Positions 1 through 12,599 of a stretch of DNA of 64,000 nucleotides are shown here, piece by piece. Location: assembly GCA_030549495.1 (NCBI GenBank), contig JAUIRK010000165.1:310001-374000 (forward strand), read 5' to 3'. Under the pieces are notes generated by a model, which was not told the origin of the DNA, made no database searches, and saw only the letters and a list, made by a program, of their open reading frames with translations. The stretch is from Nectonema munidae. Its lineage: Eukaryota; Nematomorpha; Nectonematoida; Nectonematidae. Numbering within the stretch: the first letter of the stretch is position 1; the number at the start of each line of letters is the position of its first letter. The position numbers and the translations under genes are program-made.

Positions 1-239
1 CTGATCCTTGCATTGCAAAATACAGTAAATTCCTTTACTCAATTTTCATTCATAGAAAATATAATGCCGAGCATTGTGTCTCATCCATTATAATCGAGAG
101 AAGTCATTATTAGTAATGTAAAATTGGTTAGGCATGTTGTCGTGGTTTATGAAGTTTTGTTTTAAGGCATAATTTTATTAATTAATTTATTTCTAAATTT
201 AAACCTTAACCTCATTTCCGCTCTGCTCAACTGTCTGCA

Positions 240-1250
240 ATCCGAGGTTTTAAGAAGAATAATGTTGAGTTCGAGCGTACGCCCTTCAAACCTCAATGGG
301 AAAAGTACTTTTTCACCGAGAGTTTGGGCTATGCCCAGTGTCTTACAAGTCATATACTTGAAGACTGTGATTGCCATGAAAGAGTACAACGTTCACGGCC
401 ACTAACAGGTAAAACACCGATCATTAAACTTTGTGCCGATGTCTGCCGCCGTGTACAAGCTAGAATGTTAGGTAGCATGTAGAAAACAACTACGCTATTC
501 CGGGAGCATTTGATGAGGCTAACAAAGTGACGTGCACCGCTTAAGTGGAATCTCGTCTTCTTGCCCGTAGGATGAAGCTATTCGTGAATGGTGACTTCAT
601 CAAGGAGTACCCAGTTGCTGTGGTGGACTTAATCAGCATAAAGCACACTTCTGACTTTGAAAGAGTGAGCCTTTTCTTGTCGTATCAAGAATATGCCAGA
701 TAACGTGCACGACTCACTGAAGACCGGCTACTCAACTTTTGTCGTCTTCTCTCTCGCTTTTGACAAGAGCACCGATACAGCCCCTTTGATACCACTAGTG
801 AGCAGGAACCCATGAATAAGGTGTACTGCATCATCTACCAGGAGTTCCTTTGTGTCAGTTATCCAAATTCGTTAATGTCATTTCTGTCGTAGTGAAGGTC
901 ATCAACTTCATCCTCTCTTGAAGGCTCAACTACAGTAAGTTCCAGGTAGTGGTGGAAAATAGAACTACTATCTTTCTATCCTACTCTTCTTCTGTGAGGT
1001 CAGGTGGCTAAGTCCATGCTATACCATGTGTACGACGTGAGCAGGAAATCGTCTCCTTCCTTCGCCAGGAAAACCCTACCCGCGCTGATCACTTCTTCAA
1101 CCCGCGATGGCTCGCTCGCTGAACTAGGACTAGTCTTGCTAACAAATATCACTACGCACCTAAAATATAACGCTTAGTTTGTCACTCCATCACGCAGCCT
1201 GCTTCCAAAAGTTTCATCTAGCCCTCACTCTGAAAAGGTTACCTGCTACT
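240..1250 (+). pseudogene. GTF2IRD2-like hAT transposase relic
   Basis: Decayed hAT-superfamily transposase read in several + frames. Recognisable stretches, in family order, are: an N-terminal zinc-finger-like region around 250-380 with VEFERTPFKPQWEKYFF; a segment near 570-690 with GDFIKEYP and FERVSLF; the start of the RNase-H-like catalytic core at about 740-776 with FSLAFDKSTD (family form FSLALDESTD); and a later piece near 1040-1170 with EIVSFLRQENP and FFNPRWLAR followed by a possible ITTHL. These match by eye the transposase type found in GTF2IRD2 fusion proteins (Charlie8-like hAT). Reading frames change several times and stops are frequent, so it is non-functional. Base composition is visibly more GC-rich than the flanks. 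No terminal inverted repeats or target duplications were found. It is a different copy from the one at 22.6-25.9 kb and lies in the opposite orientation. Confidence 0.7.
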
Positions 1251-1299
1251 GCATTACTGTGACGATCAAGTTACACAGAAATGATGTAGCTTGCAGGTA

Positions 1300-2581
1300 A
1301 ACACACACAAGCAAGAGTATTATATATTAATATATATACATATATATCTGGACTTGAATAAAATCAGCCGCAATTATTTTCATACTTTATTTAAGATGGT
1401 GTACTCGTGATTCAAACAGCAGCTTTCGAATCGCAAAATAGACACATTTGCATCACTGCTAATAAAGATCCCAGTTAACAACAGTGGTCCAAAAAAGAAA
1501 TAGGTCTTACATTTTATCTTAAAGTTTGATGACGGTTGTAAATGCAGAATTAAATAAAGACTAAATTTTTTCAACCTTCAAATATATTTATAATTTTTAA
1601 AAATAGATTAACAGTTAACTTATTCAATTTTATCCTACCTCAAATTTCAAACGAGTTTAAAAGAAGATAAGGGAAAAGCGAACCTCAAAGGAGTTGAAAA
1701 CGGAGCGATGGCAGTGATAGGCATGTAAAAATATACGATAGATTCTTCTGATCATTCCATCCATTTTATTTCTAGAAGATTCGGTCACTGAAATTCTAAA
1801 AAAACAATGATGAAAAAAATAGTTTCAACATTTTCAGTATTAAAAAAGGAATTCTCTCTCGGTAGATTTGACAAAATAACTTCGGTAATAATATGCGAGA
1901 TTGGACTTTGCTCGTAGAAAGCACTTTACAATCTAACAACTTCTAATATGCAAAGTTGTGGAATTACACTTAGCAAGCATTTCAATAAATTCCATTTAAC
2001 ACGTATACTGTCTCTATGCACTCACACAAACACATATATAAAATATAAATGGAACAGTTCAATCCATATTCGGAATCATTTAGTGAGGAAATTGTTCCTT
2101 CTACTTAAATAAGGGATGCCTCGCTTCTTTTCTCATACACAAGGCGACATGATTGACAAAAGAGTTATCTGATCCAAGGAGTGCCATGCTAAATACGGTT
2201 CACTTTGAAAATTGTCACTATCAGTTGAGAATATGAATGGAGGCAGACTTTTTACAATTTTTTCCATCATTTTTATAAGCTTCAATTTATATTGCATCTT
2301 TATTTTTATGTAGCAGTTTTTCTTTGAAAATTTACACTTTCAGTTGATAATACAAATGGTATCACATGTTTACAATTTTTATTTATCATTTATATAAACT
2401 TCGAGAAACATTGAATCTTTATTTTTTGCACCAGTTCCCAAGTGTTTTATCAAATAAAATCTGTAAATCGGAAGATACCTCCTTCAAAATACCTAACATT
2501 CTAACTAGTTTTCAAATACATATTATAATTCGCTTATACTAGTATGATTTTAAATGTAAGTCATTATCTCGCTCATCCTAA
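1300..2581. other. AT-rich stretch, nothing recognised
   Basis: AT-rich sequence with a short TATATA run near 1322-1348. Positions 2216-2410 contain two related blocks with the shared phrase GAAAATT..CACT.TCAGTTGA followed by ACAATTTTT and TTATATAA, suggesting an old local duplication of roughly 110 bp. No coding signal seen. Confidence 0.4.
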
Positions 2582-2583
2582 TA

Positions 2584-3311
2584 CAGTAGAACCTACGTTT
2601 TACGTACCCTGATTTTACGTTCCCTGGATTTTACGTCCTCACCAAATGATCGATGACGTCATCTTTTTGGTCATTAAATGCATTATTAATACGTTTTTTC
2701 TTTGTGATTTTATGTATTAAAAAGTTTATAAAGGTTAATAAATTATTGTATTTCAGTTTTATTTCACTATGAGTCATTTAAATAACGCTAATTAGATCGC
2801 AAAACAATGCATTCTAACACTGAACGTACTGTACAGTGTACTTGTTATCTCCGATGCTATTCTTGTTGTTTTCGTATAATGAGCGCGCATTGTCAAACAT
2901 CAAACGATACGCCGCCTTGTGAATGAATGGGCTATCAGCGAGTCGCAAAACGTGTTAATTTTAAAATTATTTTCCCCCTGCATGCATCATTAAAATAGCA
3001 AATTAACCGGCGCCTTTTCCTAGAGCAGACTAAGTTGAGTATAATTGATAAATAATACACATACACTGATATTTTTTATTTAAGACTTTATTATGAAAAC
3101 AGCTCAACTTCAGGGATGATCATCAAACTTCACTGTAGTAGTCTTCTTTAGCTGCCATAGTCCCTCACGTCGTAGACGGTGTGACCATGTGTGATCCAGG
3201 CTAGGATTTTCGTGTTGTATGTCAATTTAAAGGTCAACCTTGATTTTACGAATCCTACGTTTTACGTCCGCCGTTCGGTCCCGTGCCGTACGTAAAACGT
3301 AGGTTCTAGTG
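2584..3311. mobile_element. Non-autonomous pogo/Tigger-like DNA transposon with TA target site
   Basis: The left end reads TA-CAGTAGAACCTACGTTT and continues TTACGTAC. The right end, reverse complemented, reads TA-CACTAGAACCTACGTTT and continues TTACGTAC, so 24 of the first 26 positions (including the TA) agree. TA dinucleotides flank both ends (2582-2583 and 3312-3313). Subterminal copies of the motif GATTTTACGT repeat next to each end. The 728-bp interior has no long reading frame. CAGTAGAACC ends with TA duplication are typical of pogo/Tigger elements (Tc1-mariner superfamily). A degraded copy of the right end is seen at 17090-17113 (GGACGTAAAGCTAGGTTCTAG-like). Confidence 0.8.
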
Positions 3312-3366
3312 TACTTCATGCCTCCAATATATAATTGTAACCTTTTAAAGTTTACGTATATGATAG

Positions 3367-3945
3367 CAGGACATTTCGCCAAACAAAAATTTTACCACAC
3401 GCACATTTGGAGGCCAGGCATTTCACCGAAAATTTTAATACAATTTTGCATTTTTCTAGACTTCTGAAACCGATAAAATAAAATGATTCTATTGTTAAAA
3501 CACTAAAACTAAAATTAATACACTAAAACGGATGCTTCCACAAACATTCATATTTCTCAGTGATTGAGATAGCTTATCGACTAAAAAGTTACTGCAAAAT
3601 AAAATAAATGAATAAAACAAAGAATAATAAACTAAGATAAGGCATGCCTTTTAAGTAATTAAATATTGTCAGCAATTGCCCTCGGAGAATTTATTTTTTA
3701 GAAAGCCGATAGCAAATCAGTCATGTCATATCATAACACATATGTCATGTAACTTCTAGTAGATAAAAATTATTCATCACATAATTTGTGCATATAAGTA
3801 ATGAATAATAAAGAAAACAAAAATTAGCTTACAAATTTGTGTAGAGTAGAAGCTTGCAAACTTATTGCAAGTAAAGCAAGGTCTACAAAAATTGGCAAAT
3901 TGAATGTATATTTTCGGTGAATGCCCTTTCGGCCAAATGTCTGTC
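3367..3945. mobile_element. MITE with GGACATTTCGCC / GGCCAAATGTCTG ends
   Basis: Begins CAGGACATTTCGCC and ends GGCCAAATGTCTG; the reverse complement of the end, CAGACATTTGGCC, pairs with the start. Subterminal phrases (CATTTGGAGGCCAGGCATTTCACC on the left, GGTGAATGCCCTTTCGG on the right) echo each other in inverted orientation. No coding sequence inside. The same end type is seen at 50998-51304, so this is a repeated family. I cannot assign a superfamily. Confidence 0.55.
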
Positions 3946-3949
3946 AGAA

Positions 3950-6160
3950 AAATGTTCGGTCACAAGATAATATCTTTGAGAATTGAGGCAGAGTCTTTAA
4001 TCTGACAAGGAATATCTTGTCTTGAATTCATTGCGACTTTAAAACTTTTACAAACTCCACGAATAGTAAAAGTTTTATATGAAGCACTAGAAGCTCTTAT
4101 TGATCTTCCTGTACTTCTTCGTAGATGCAAATAAAAACTAACTCATCGATAAAAATATTTAATTCATCTCTCAGTTTAGAATTTTTTATCAAATATTCAG
4201 AAAAAGAGTTGAGTATGGTACATCTTAACACATTAAAGTTGAGACTTAGAAAGAAAAGTTTTTAAAATTTTTAAAAATTCATGCAGATATCTACCTTTAT
4301 TTTATAACTATTCGTTTAAATTTGTCCCATACACACGTTATAACCTCATTTGTTGTTTGTTCATATCATGACATTTTGAGATATCGCCTTGGAAAAGAAA
4401 GAACCTGTTTAAAGATAAAGAAACGGTTACTTGCTGGGAAAATACTTAGCACTGTTGAAGAAGGAGGCGCTTGTGTCTAGTGAATGCCTTGCATAATCAA
4501 TAGCTGAACACTTAAACAGCATAAGACAAATGTTTGTTTTGTTGATAAGGTTGAAAGTACTTGTTTTGGAGCTTTATGCGAAGCGCACAAAAATATCAAC
4601 TTCTCGTCTATCCCCATTTTGGTGCATGTATCAGATTTGCATTCTTTCTGCAACAAGGAAAGCACAGGCAATTAGATAGTTCATCATACAATCAGTCAAA
4701 TTATCAGGAAAGGGAGCCCATTTTTTGTTGTTTCGGGGCTTTTTTATATTTTTAAAGTCATAATTACGAAAAAATCAGTTTAAAAGACTTACATTGTAAA
4801 AAATAAAAGAAAAACCCACTTAAAATAAGAAGATGCAAAGTAAAAATGGTATTCCGCCCTGCAGAGGACTCTAGTAAATGTTTCTACATCTACTGTTGGC
4901 GTAGGATGGTATGCAAAGAATTTTAAAAGCTTAGATAAAATAAACCTCTAACATGACATAAAAGATATTCAATTCAATGCAAATTTGACGAATGTGCTCA
5001 AGTTTCCACACATCTTCATCGAGGTCGTCAGAAGGTGGCTCAATGATTGCATCTATGGAAAGACAGTCTTTTCTTATCATCTGTTGTATCCACTATAGAA
5101 AAAATAGTTAAATTTCCATATACAAAGATAACAAAAATGTTTATTTGCATTATATATCTTTCAAAATTATGAAGACTTAAGAATTATGGGTCTTCAAGAT
5201 CAAGATTGTAAAGTCGGAATCGGGGATTTTGAAGGGAATAGAGTCGGAATCTTACCTTTTTACGTATTAACCGATAACGACCAGAGTTGACATATGTCGA
5301 TTTTGCAAAAATAAAATCATCTGTGTTTATTAACAATTTTAAATACAAATCTTCCGCTTTACATTAGATATCGTCAACGGCTAAATAAATATATTTTTAA
5401 GTATTTAAAATAATGAAAAAAAGAAGTCTAATTTATGCAAACATATGCAATGGCCCTTCTTTAGTTCAAGTTGAAAGTAAGGGTTGGATTTATATATTTT
5501 AAATTTATTTTTGTAAATACTTGGAGTTCTTGAGTTCCTACAGTAGGGGTATTTTACCAACTTTTGAAGGGTAAAAATTCATAGGAATTTTTTCCTACAA
5601 CTATCTTTATGAGAAAACACACTATTTTTGTTGCAGTACGTGGTAAAGAGATGTTTTATACTTAAACGATACAGAGGGTATTTTAAGAAGACAGGCATTT
5701 ATTCATCATACCCCTTTGCATTATGTATTTGAATCAATCAAACATTAAAGCCAAAATTTCCCAACTAGCTTCATGATGTCGGTTTTAACCGATATTATTT
5801 TACTAAATATATTCTTTCAATAAAATTTTAGTGACTCGTTTAACATTATCAGAATATGAGTATATAAAAACAAGGAAACTTAATTCTCGGTGAAAGCACA
5901 AAAATTTTATTGGAAAAAAGGGCTGGATACAAAATTGCTAATATATGATATAATTATGAGGTTGCTAATATATAAATAATAAGACTAGGATTTATGATTG
6001 AAGACTTTACAAATGAAAAAATCAACAATACAGCAAGACTTTAGTGAGAAAAGTGACAAAGATAAAGATGAGATAAGGCTTAGTTTAGGAAAATAACATT
6101 TACATGTTCATTTTAATAATAAATAATGATTGAAATTCTTAATAATAATGTTCGCCTGGG
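3950..6160. other. AT-rich stretch without recognised gene
   Basis: No convincing coding region. Two opposite-strand open frames of 64 codons near 4477-4755 overlap each other and have no recognisable similarity. A phrase AGTCGGAATC occurs twice near 5212-5250. Confidence 0.4.
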
Positions 6161-6169
6161 GTTCAACTA

Positions 6170-6214
6170 CAACACTCAAAAGGTCCGGATTCGGACCGCG
6201 GGCCGCCAATTAAG
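6170..6214. repeat. Single hAT-like terminus
   Basis: GGACCGCGGGCCGCCAATTA followed by AGTACCTCTG is, reverse complemented, CAGAGGTACTTAATTGGCGG followed by CCCGCGGTCC. This resembles the terminal inverted repeat of hAT-Charlie elements that end in ...GGCGGCCCGCGG. It would be a right end, with the body to the left, but no matching left end was found, so it is reported as a solitary terminus. Confidence 0.4.
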
Positions 6215-9200
6215 TACCTCTGCTCTATTGGAAGGGCACAGATACTTTTCATTCGATGCACAATAAAGGAAGCTTCTCGGTACCATTTTGCGCATATCAA
6301 AATTGTAAGCCAATCTTTTCACTACTTTCTGCAAGGGCAGTGTTCTAAATTTTGTGTAAATGAGGTTGATAGCAAAAATTTCAAAACCAAGCCAGTTTCA
6401 TCAACATTATAGACATACCCTAAAAATGATGTAATTTTCCGATTTAGCGATGAGATTGTTCCAAATAAGTGCACTATTATCATGCATTTCTGAATCAAAA
6501 AAGATCTTCTTCGAGAACTTGATAATGCCCGGTTGTAATTCTCTTACAAAAAGATCCACTATTCTCCAAAGACTCTTTTTTTGTCTGCAAATTTGAGTCA
6601 GGTTGACAGTGTTGGGAAGCACACTAAACTACAAGTTATGAGTGTTTTAGATTTTCTTCCCTGTTTGCGCGTACTTCACTTAGGTAACAGCATGGCGTTA
6701 ATTATAATATAATATAATACGCTTCATAAAACTATAAGTTTGTCTTTGTATTTTCGACTAGAAAAAAGATCAACCTATACTTAAGTAATGTGTCAGCAGT
6801 AAATACAACTTATAGTCGTGAGTTAAAATAGGAAAAGATAACACCTGCATAAATGAAAAGAACGATCATAGTACGTTGTATTGAAAACAAGTCTTTTATT
6901 TGGGTTGAGCTGGGAATCATAGTGGATTTCAAAGGCATATCAGCCATGTTTACTCAGCTTTTCAGAGCCCGTATCCATTTGAAGAAATCGAAATAAAAGA
7001 ATTGAAAGAGGTAGTAAATTTTCCCAATACGATCACAATGGTTGAAAAACACAGGATTTCCGATTAATCATTCATTAATAATATATACATGGTGTTTTCA
7101 CAAGGGGCTATATTGTTGGGCTATTTTTCAGAAGAAACCATTTAAAAATTGAGACACTTTTTTTACGCAATAAAACTACTTTGAAATGATGCATAAACAA
7201 AATTATCAGAAATATATTTATTCTTTAGATAATTTATAGATCAATGAATAAGATTGACAGAATTATGATGATGCATCACTTATCCTGATGTAGACGAAAA
7301 TAGTCTCCAATATTCTTAAATCCTTTATTTATGGTATGTGAGGTAGGTCAATCGTGTCATTAGTTACATGTTGAGTAGTAAACATATGAAATGAAAGATA
7401 TACAATTCTAATTATCTGAGGAAGGATATTCTTGGAAGATACTATATTACTGAATAATACGAATATAATAATAGAACAAATACTTTTGTGATTGCCTCTG
7501 TGAAAATCTATGGGTCTATCAAAAAACGCAATAAATTCAAGTTTTCAATTGTTTTAATGATATAATTGGATAAAATAGGTAGTCTATCAATTAGGTATTC
7601 ATAAAAAAAATAGATATACACATATATACCTGCAAACCTAAAAATTCTTGATTTTTTTGACAAAAAACAGAGAGAACTGAATTAAGCAACAATAACTCTA
7701 TTTAATCAGACATTTTGTTAAATGTAATTGATAATAATTTATTAGAACATTGCAAAATGCAGATATACTAATTAACAAAATAAGAAACATAGTTAAACAA
7801 AAACAAAGATATACACCAAATGAATAATTTTTTTGCATTTTTATGTTTTGGTAGTATTTTTTTGGCAGATTCAGTAATTCGTCATCCGGTATCCAATTAT
7901 AACAAATATTTTTGCTTTGGGAGTTATGTGTCTTCATGGCTAAAATGCTTTTTATATTGCTTTAATAAATATAAATAATTTTTCATATTTAAAAAGTATA
8001 TGTAATCAAAATTTTTTTTATAATTTCAATTTAAATTATAAATTTTTAAAAACCAGGAGATAATAATTGGAGACTAGCAGAAAGCAACCAAAATGAGACT
8101 CTCCCTGTACTACCGAAAGAGTTGACAGGTATATTAAAAAATTTTATACAAAATATCAAAAACTGGCTACATAGGAAAATTTTTCTAGAGAAAAGAGTGT
8201 ACTTACTGAAATATCAAACAATTTGAAGAAAAATAAGACTACTTAACATTACAAGATTAAAGACATAATAACCAAAACTGAAATTTTTTTTAGTTTCTCC
8301 TACCAGTATGAGTAGATAAAAATATAAAAGAAAACTGAACTAATCCATAAAATAAAAACATTCTGAGATGATAGATAAATCATATTAAAAAAGAACTATT
8401 AAAAATTGCAATGAGTAAGAGTTTAGTTTTTAAATTAAAAATATAAATCAATTTAAACTATCAAGAAACCTGTTGTATGGCAAAGGTACTTTCCATATCT
8501 TGATAGGATAAGTGAGGCCAGTTATTAAAATCCTTTATAATAAAAAAAGATTAGAAAGAGTAAGAAGTTAATTTTATTACTCACTTTTAATAAAGTACCA
8601 GGAGGATTTCTCCTTAGAACCATTTTTATTTTGGGTTGCTTAGAACATAGACTAAATAAAGTAAAAACTTCAATCTAATATATATATTGAATATTAAGGT
8701 TTTTCATATTTTCGCTACTAAAAACTATTATTGTTTCATTTTTTAAAGACGATATAAAAAAACAATTAATTAAAATTTAACGCGAGTATCGAGAATACCA
8801 TACCTTCCTAAAATATTATTTTATCACTCAAAACATTCGTTTCTCTTCCATTTCAACATGTTATCCTGGAATATTTCGTATCAAATTACGCACTCATTTA
8901 AGTTATAGCTTATTATTTATTACTTGATATTTTACATCTATATCACTACTCAGCATGAATATTCGTAAAATTATCATTAAATTTTCTTACATCCGAAATT
9001 TTATAAATAGCACTTTATATTTAATATAGTTTCCTACCTAAACAATGCTTTTCTATTATTATATTTACTATATTCTGCTCCTTCAAATCGTAGAGCTATT
9101 CATTCAGAAATTCTAGCTTTGCAGCTAAGCCATCTAATTAAATTTCTATTTATACCTATATACTATGTTTTTTAATTAAAAAATAAAAGGTCCATACAAA

Positions 9201-9824
9201 GCTACTTTTTCTGAGCTAAATTCTCTCTTAAAGTTTCCTTACATAGGGTTCCAGCTTAAAAAATTCATTTTACATATCATTACGAAACATTTAGTTATTA
9301 TTTAAAAAAAATGTTTAAAAGTTTAATACTATATTTTCTCTTTAGGTAAAATGAATTTTCTAATATTATTAGGATAATATTTTTGGTTAGCAAATTGATT
9401 TGAATTTATATTATTTGGACTTCGAACTGCAACTTGATATGCTATTTGAATCCGCGAATTTATTACAATCAAAATATTAGAATAATTTTGTAAAAGTAGT
9501 CAGTAATCACCGGCAAAAGGAAGCATATTTCTTCTCCACTAACTGAAACTCTTAATAGACTAAAAGTAAAGGAAACCTTAAGAGTTGTTTCATCTAGAAA
9601 TAAAAAATCTTTTCAACAAAAGTTTCACTTTAGAAAATATTTATTACTAGCTTGGGAAATATTCAGAAAATTTATAACTGATTTCAAGTAAATGACCGTG
9701 ATTTTTTTAAAGATTTAAACCTTTTAGAAATAAAAGCTTGTCTTGTTTTATTAATTGTATCTAATAAAATGTCAAGATAACACAGTTGCATCGCTTAAAC
9801 CTTTTAAAAATTTTATTATTCAAC
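6215..9824. other. Long AT-rich stretch, no recognised gene
   Basis: About 3.6 kb of AT-rich DNA with no identifiable gene. A minus-strand open frame at 7698-7937 (79 codons) has a hydrophobic stretch of about 25 residues that could be a membrane segment. It has no recognisable similarity and is best regarded as chance. A 71-codon minus-strand frame at 6407-6622 is likewise unrecognised. Confidence 0.4.
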
Positions 9825-10005
9825 AATGGCGTAGCTAGGCTGGGGCATGAGGGACCGTGCCCCCCCCCCTCCATGAGATGAAATAAAATATGAAGTTATA
9901 TTTTAATGTTTCAGCATGTTTTCGATTTATTTTTTGAAAATTTCTCCAATGAAAAGATTAAGAAAGTATAGTTGCTCTTTTTGTGCCCCCTATTAAGTTT
10001 TTCAC
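9825..10005. repeat. Degraded MITE related to the 50.3-kb element
   Basis: Starts AATGGCGTAGCTAGGCTGGG, then GCATGAGGGACCGTGCCCC with a C-run, and ends near GTGCCCCCTATTAAGTTTTT. The same phrases occur at 50318-50502 (AGTGACGTAGCTAAGCTGG, GCATGAGGGGCCGTGCCC, TTGTGCCCCTTCTATCAAC), so these are two copies of one short non-coding family. The terminal ...TGGCTACACCACTG found at 50.5 kb has decayed here. Confidence 0.55.
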
Positions 10006-10883
10006 CTTTCTTCACTGAAATATTTAGAATGTCAAAAATTTTTCCGTAAATTGATGGATCTTCTATTTTGTTCTGGTAATTATTTAGTTTCTCGAAATTT
10101 TGCATTTGTATTATTTCAAATCTAAACTTAGATGACTTATTTGACAAAAATCTACCGTTTATACTCCCGTATTAGTCGATTAAGACTAAGTTTAATTATA
10201 AGACAAAATTGTGAATTATAGAGAATAGATTTAAGAATAAATAAAGAGTTAATATATTGTTTAAAAAAAGGAAAAAAGATTTATTAAATTAATCATTTAA
10301 AAGGGTATTTCATAAGTTTTTGCTGTTTTGTCTTTGAACTATATCCAATGTAAGGTTTGTAAGATCTTCTACAAGACATTGAATAATCTCCAAACTCATC
10401 ATCATGAGGCATTTTGACAAATATTTTTTGAAAACTTTTGGAAACTTTTGATTCAGACTATAAAAATAGAAAGAAAAAATATGAAATTTTGTGTTTTATT
10501 CGTAGACTATGACGACTGAAAATTTAAACATTAATTAATTTATGATCAAAGTAACCAACAACTTATTTTGAGCGTGTATTTTTAGTTAAATCTACTTAAA
10601 TCAATCTTTTTTGAGTTGATTCCATTTTAATCATGATTTTTCGATCTTAAGAGGTTAGTTTTTATTATTGTATATAAGTTTAAAATTAGATAGCTAGTAG
10701 GCTATTTATTCACATAAACAATGTTTAATAAAAATTATTTACAGAAATCTCTCTTGCGTTAATTCGTGTCCATTAACTAATTTTTCAGTCAATTTTAAAT
10801 CTCATTGCATCATTTTGCAAGTAAATTTTTAAATAATCAAGATAATTAGAATAAGATTTGATTTAAGTCAACTAAAAACCAAA

Positions 10884-11262
10884 AAAATTAGTTTATTTAA
10901 ACTTAAAAATGAGATATTTTATCATAATTAAATGCTTAAAATCAAAAAATCCTGATCAAAAAGATTCTAATAGATACAACTCAAAAAGGTGGATTCAAGT
11001 GGATTTAATTAAAAAGTCATGCTCATTTGTTTTCAATAAAAGAAACATAAATATAGCTTCTAATTATATATAAAAATTAGTTTATTTAAACTTAAAAATG
11101 AGATGTTTTATCATAATTAAAGGCTTGAACTCAAAAAATCCTAATCAAAATGAAGGATTCTAATAGATTCAACTCAAAAAGGTGGATTCAAGTGGATTTA
11201 ATTTAAAAGTCATGCTCATTTGTTTTCAATAAAAGAAACATAAATATAGCTCTAATTATATA
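10884..11262. repeat. Two-copy tandem duplication, about 189 bp each
   Basis: Copy 1 (about 10884-11072) and copy 2 (about 11073-11262) both begin AAAATTAGTTTATTTAAAC. They share AACTCAAAAAGGTGGATTCA and GTCATGCTCATTTGTTTTC and end in a TAATTATATAT stretch. They differ by scattered substitutions and small indels. No coding potential was recognised. Confidence 0.75.
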
Positions 11263-11357
11263 TGGTAGATCCTTGATGTAAGAGTTCCGCTGAAAATCCT
11301 AGTCATGATCCAGGTTACTCATCAATTATAAAAGATGATTTTCCTCATTTAAAAGTG

Positions 11358-12578
11358 ATGGGGCGAGTAAAAGTCAATTAAGTCAACTTTTATTTCAGTT
11401 TAGCAAAAACTCTTTGAAGAAGATCTTTACTTGTTTAGTCTAAAATTTGTTGAACTAATTTCAAATTTTTAAGTCAATCAAAGTCAATTTTTCGAGTTTA
11501 GGTCAATAAAGTCAATTTTTATATTTAACACTTTTTGATTCAATGTGCCTAAAATTGTTATAAGCGAAACATACAAGATTTCTTCTTTATATCAACACTT
11601 CCACAATAGTTGGACTTTTTTTCATCTAATAAAAGGTTTTTTTGTAAAGTTTGCCTGACTGAGGTTAAACATGAAGAAGTTTTTTGTAAGAAAAATATTT
11701 TTCGTTGACAAACGCGGTCACATACGATATATCCGTGGCAGAAGTTATGGAATTTTATTCCCAAACTTTTTTATCATTTCATGTTTTTCACATCTTTTAC
11801 ACAAGTTTACCTTAAAAGTTAAGTTATGCTGCAAAATTGTAGATTACCGGCATTAAATCAGTCAAATTAGTAATAGAAAAAGACGTTCTCTTTTCAAACC
11901 TATCGGCAACACTTCAGTTCCAATTGTAACGAAATTGACAAATTGGTTGCAAGCAGCAAAATATTTTCCTTAAAATCTTCCAGCAGTGAAGAAATTAATG
12001 ATGAAGATGATGGAATTTTATTGCCAAATATCAAGAAATTGTTAAAAAAAAAAAAGAAAATCTGTGTCAAAACTTGCTAACAATAATAATAATTAGAGAA
12101 TATTCACGATTCATTGATTTAGTCGGAAAAAAGTCAACATAGAGACTTTTTCAGTCGAAGATGCCTTTACTTGTTTCAACATTATTTCATTTAAGACGAA
12201 TGTGGCGTTAATAGTTATCTTGAAAATAGATTCAAATAAAATGAAATCAATAAAATCATGAATATGGAAAATCTCAAATCTCTCGCAGTACTTATCCCAA
12301 ATTACAAAATTGTCAAGTTTTAACTTTAGAAGTAGAAAGATCTTTTTCTAAACTGAAAAACTGTTAGAAAATGATCGAATTTTAAATAAGAAAATGACAT
12401 TAAGTATATGTTGTTGTATTAAAAAGTCATGGATTCTTTGAAATAATTTTCAATACTTTCTCTAAAGTGTTCATAGTTGTTCAATTCAATGAAACTTTAA
12501 AAAGTCAATAAAGTCAATTTTTTCTTCGAGTAAAAGTCAATTTTTTCAAATTTTTTGGGTCATTTTTTCCTCGCCCTG
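11358..12578 (+). mobile_element. Decayed short hAT element with VERSFSKLK motif
   Basis: The left end has GGGGCGAGTAAAAGTCAA; the right end ...TTTTTTCCTCGCCCTG reverse complements to CAGGGCGAGGAAAAAA, giving matching GGGCGAG.AAAA termini. Subterminal repeats of GTCAATAAAGTCAATTTTT occur near both ends (about 11503-11520 and 12508-12522). Near 12320-12400 the + strand encodes LTLEVERSFSKLK and, in a shifted frame, LLENDRILNKKM. This is the conserved C-terminal dimerisation region of hAT transposases. The rest of the protein is not readable. Target duplications were not identified. Non-functional. Confidence 0.55.
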
Positions 12579-12599
12579 ATAACAATATAATGAGAATTA

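Noticed and set aside
4477-4755. Opposing 64-codon frames
   Set aside because: They overlap on opposite strands, lack similarity and have no gene context.
7698-7937. 79-codon minus-strand frame with a hydrophobic stretch
   Set aside because: No recognisable family, no neighbouring exons, very AT-rich; probably chance.
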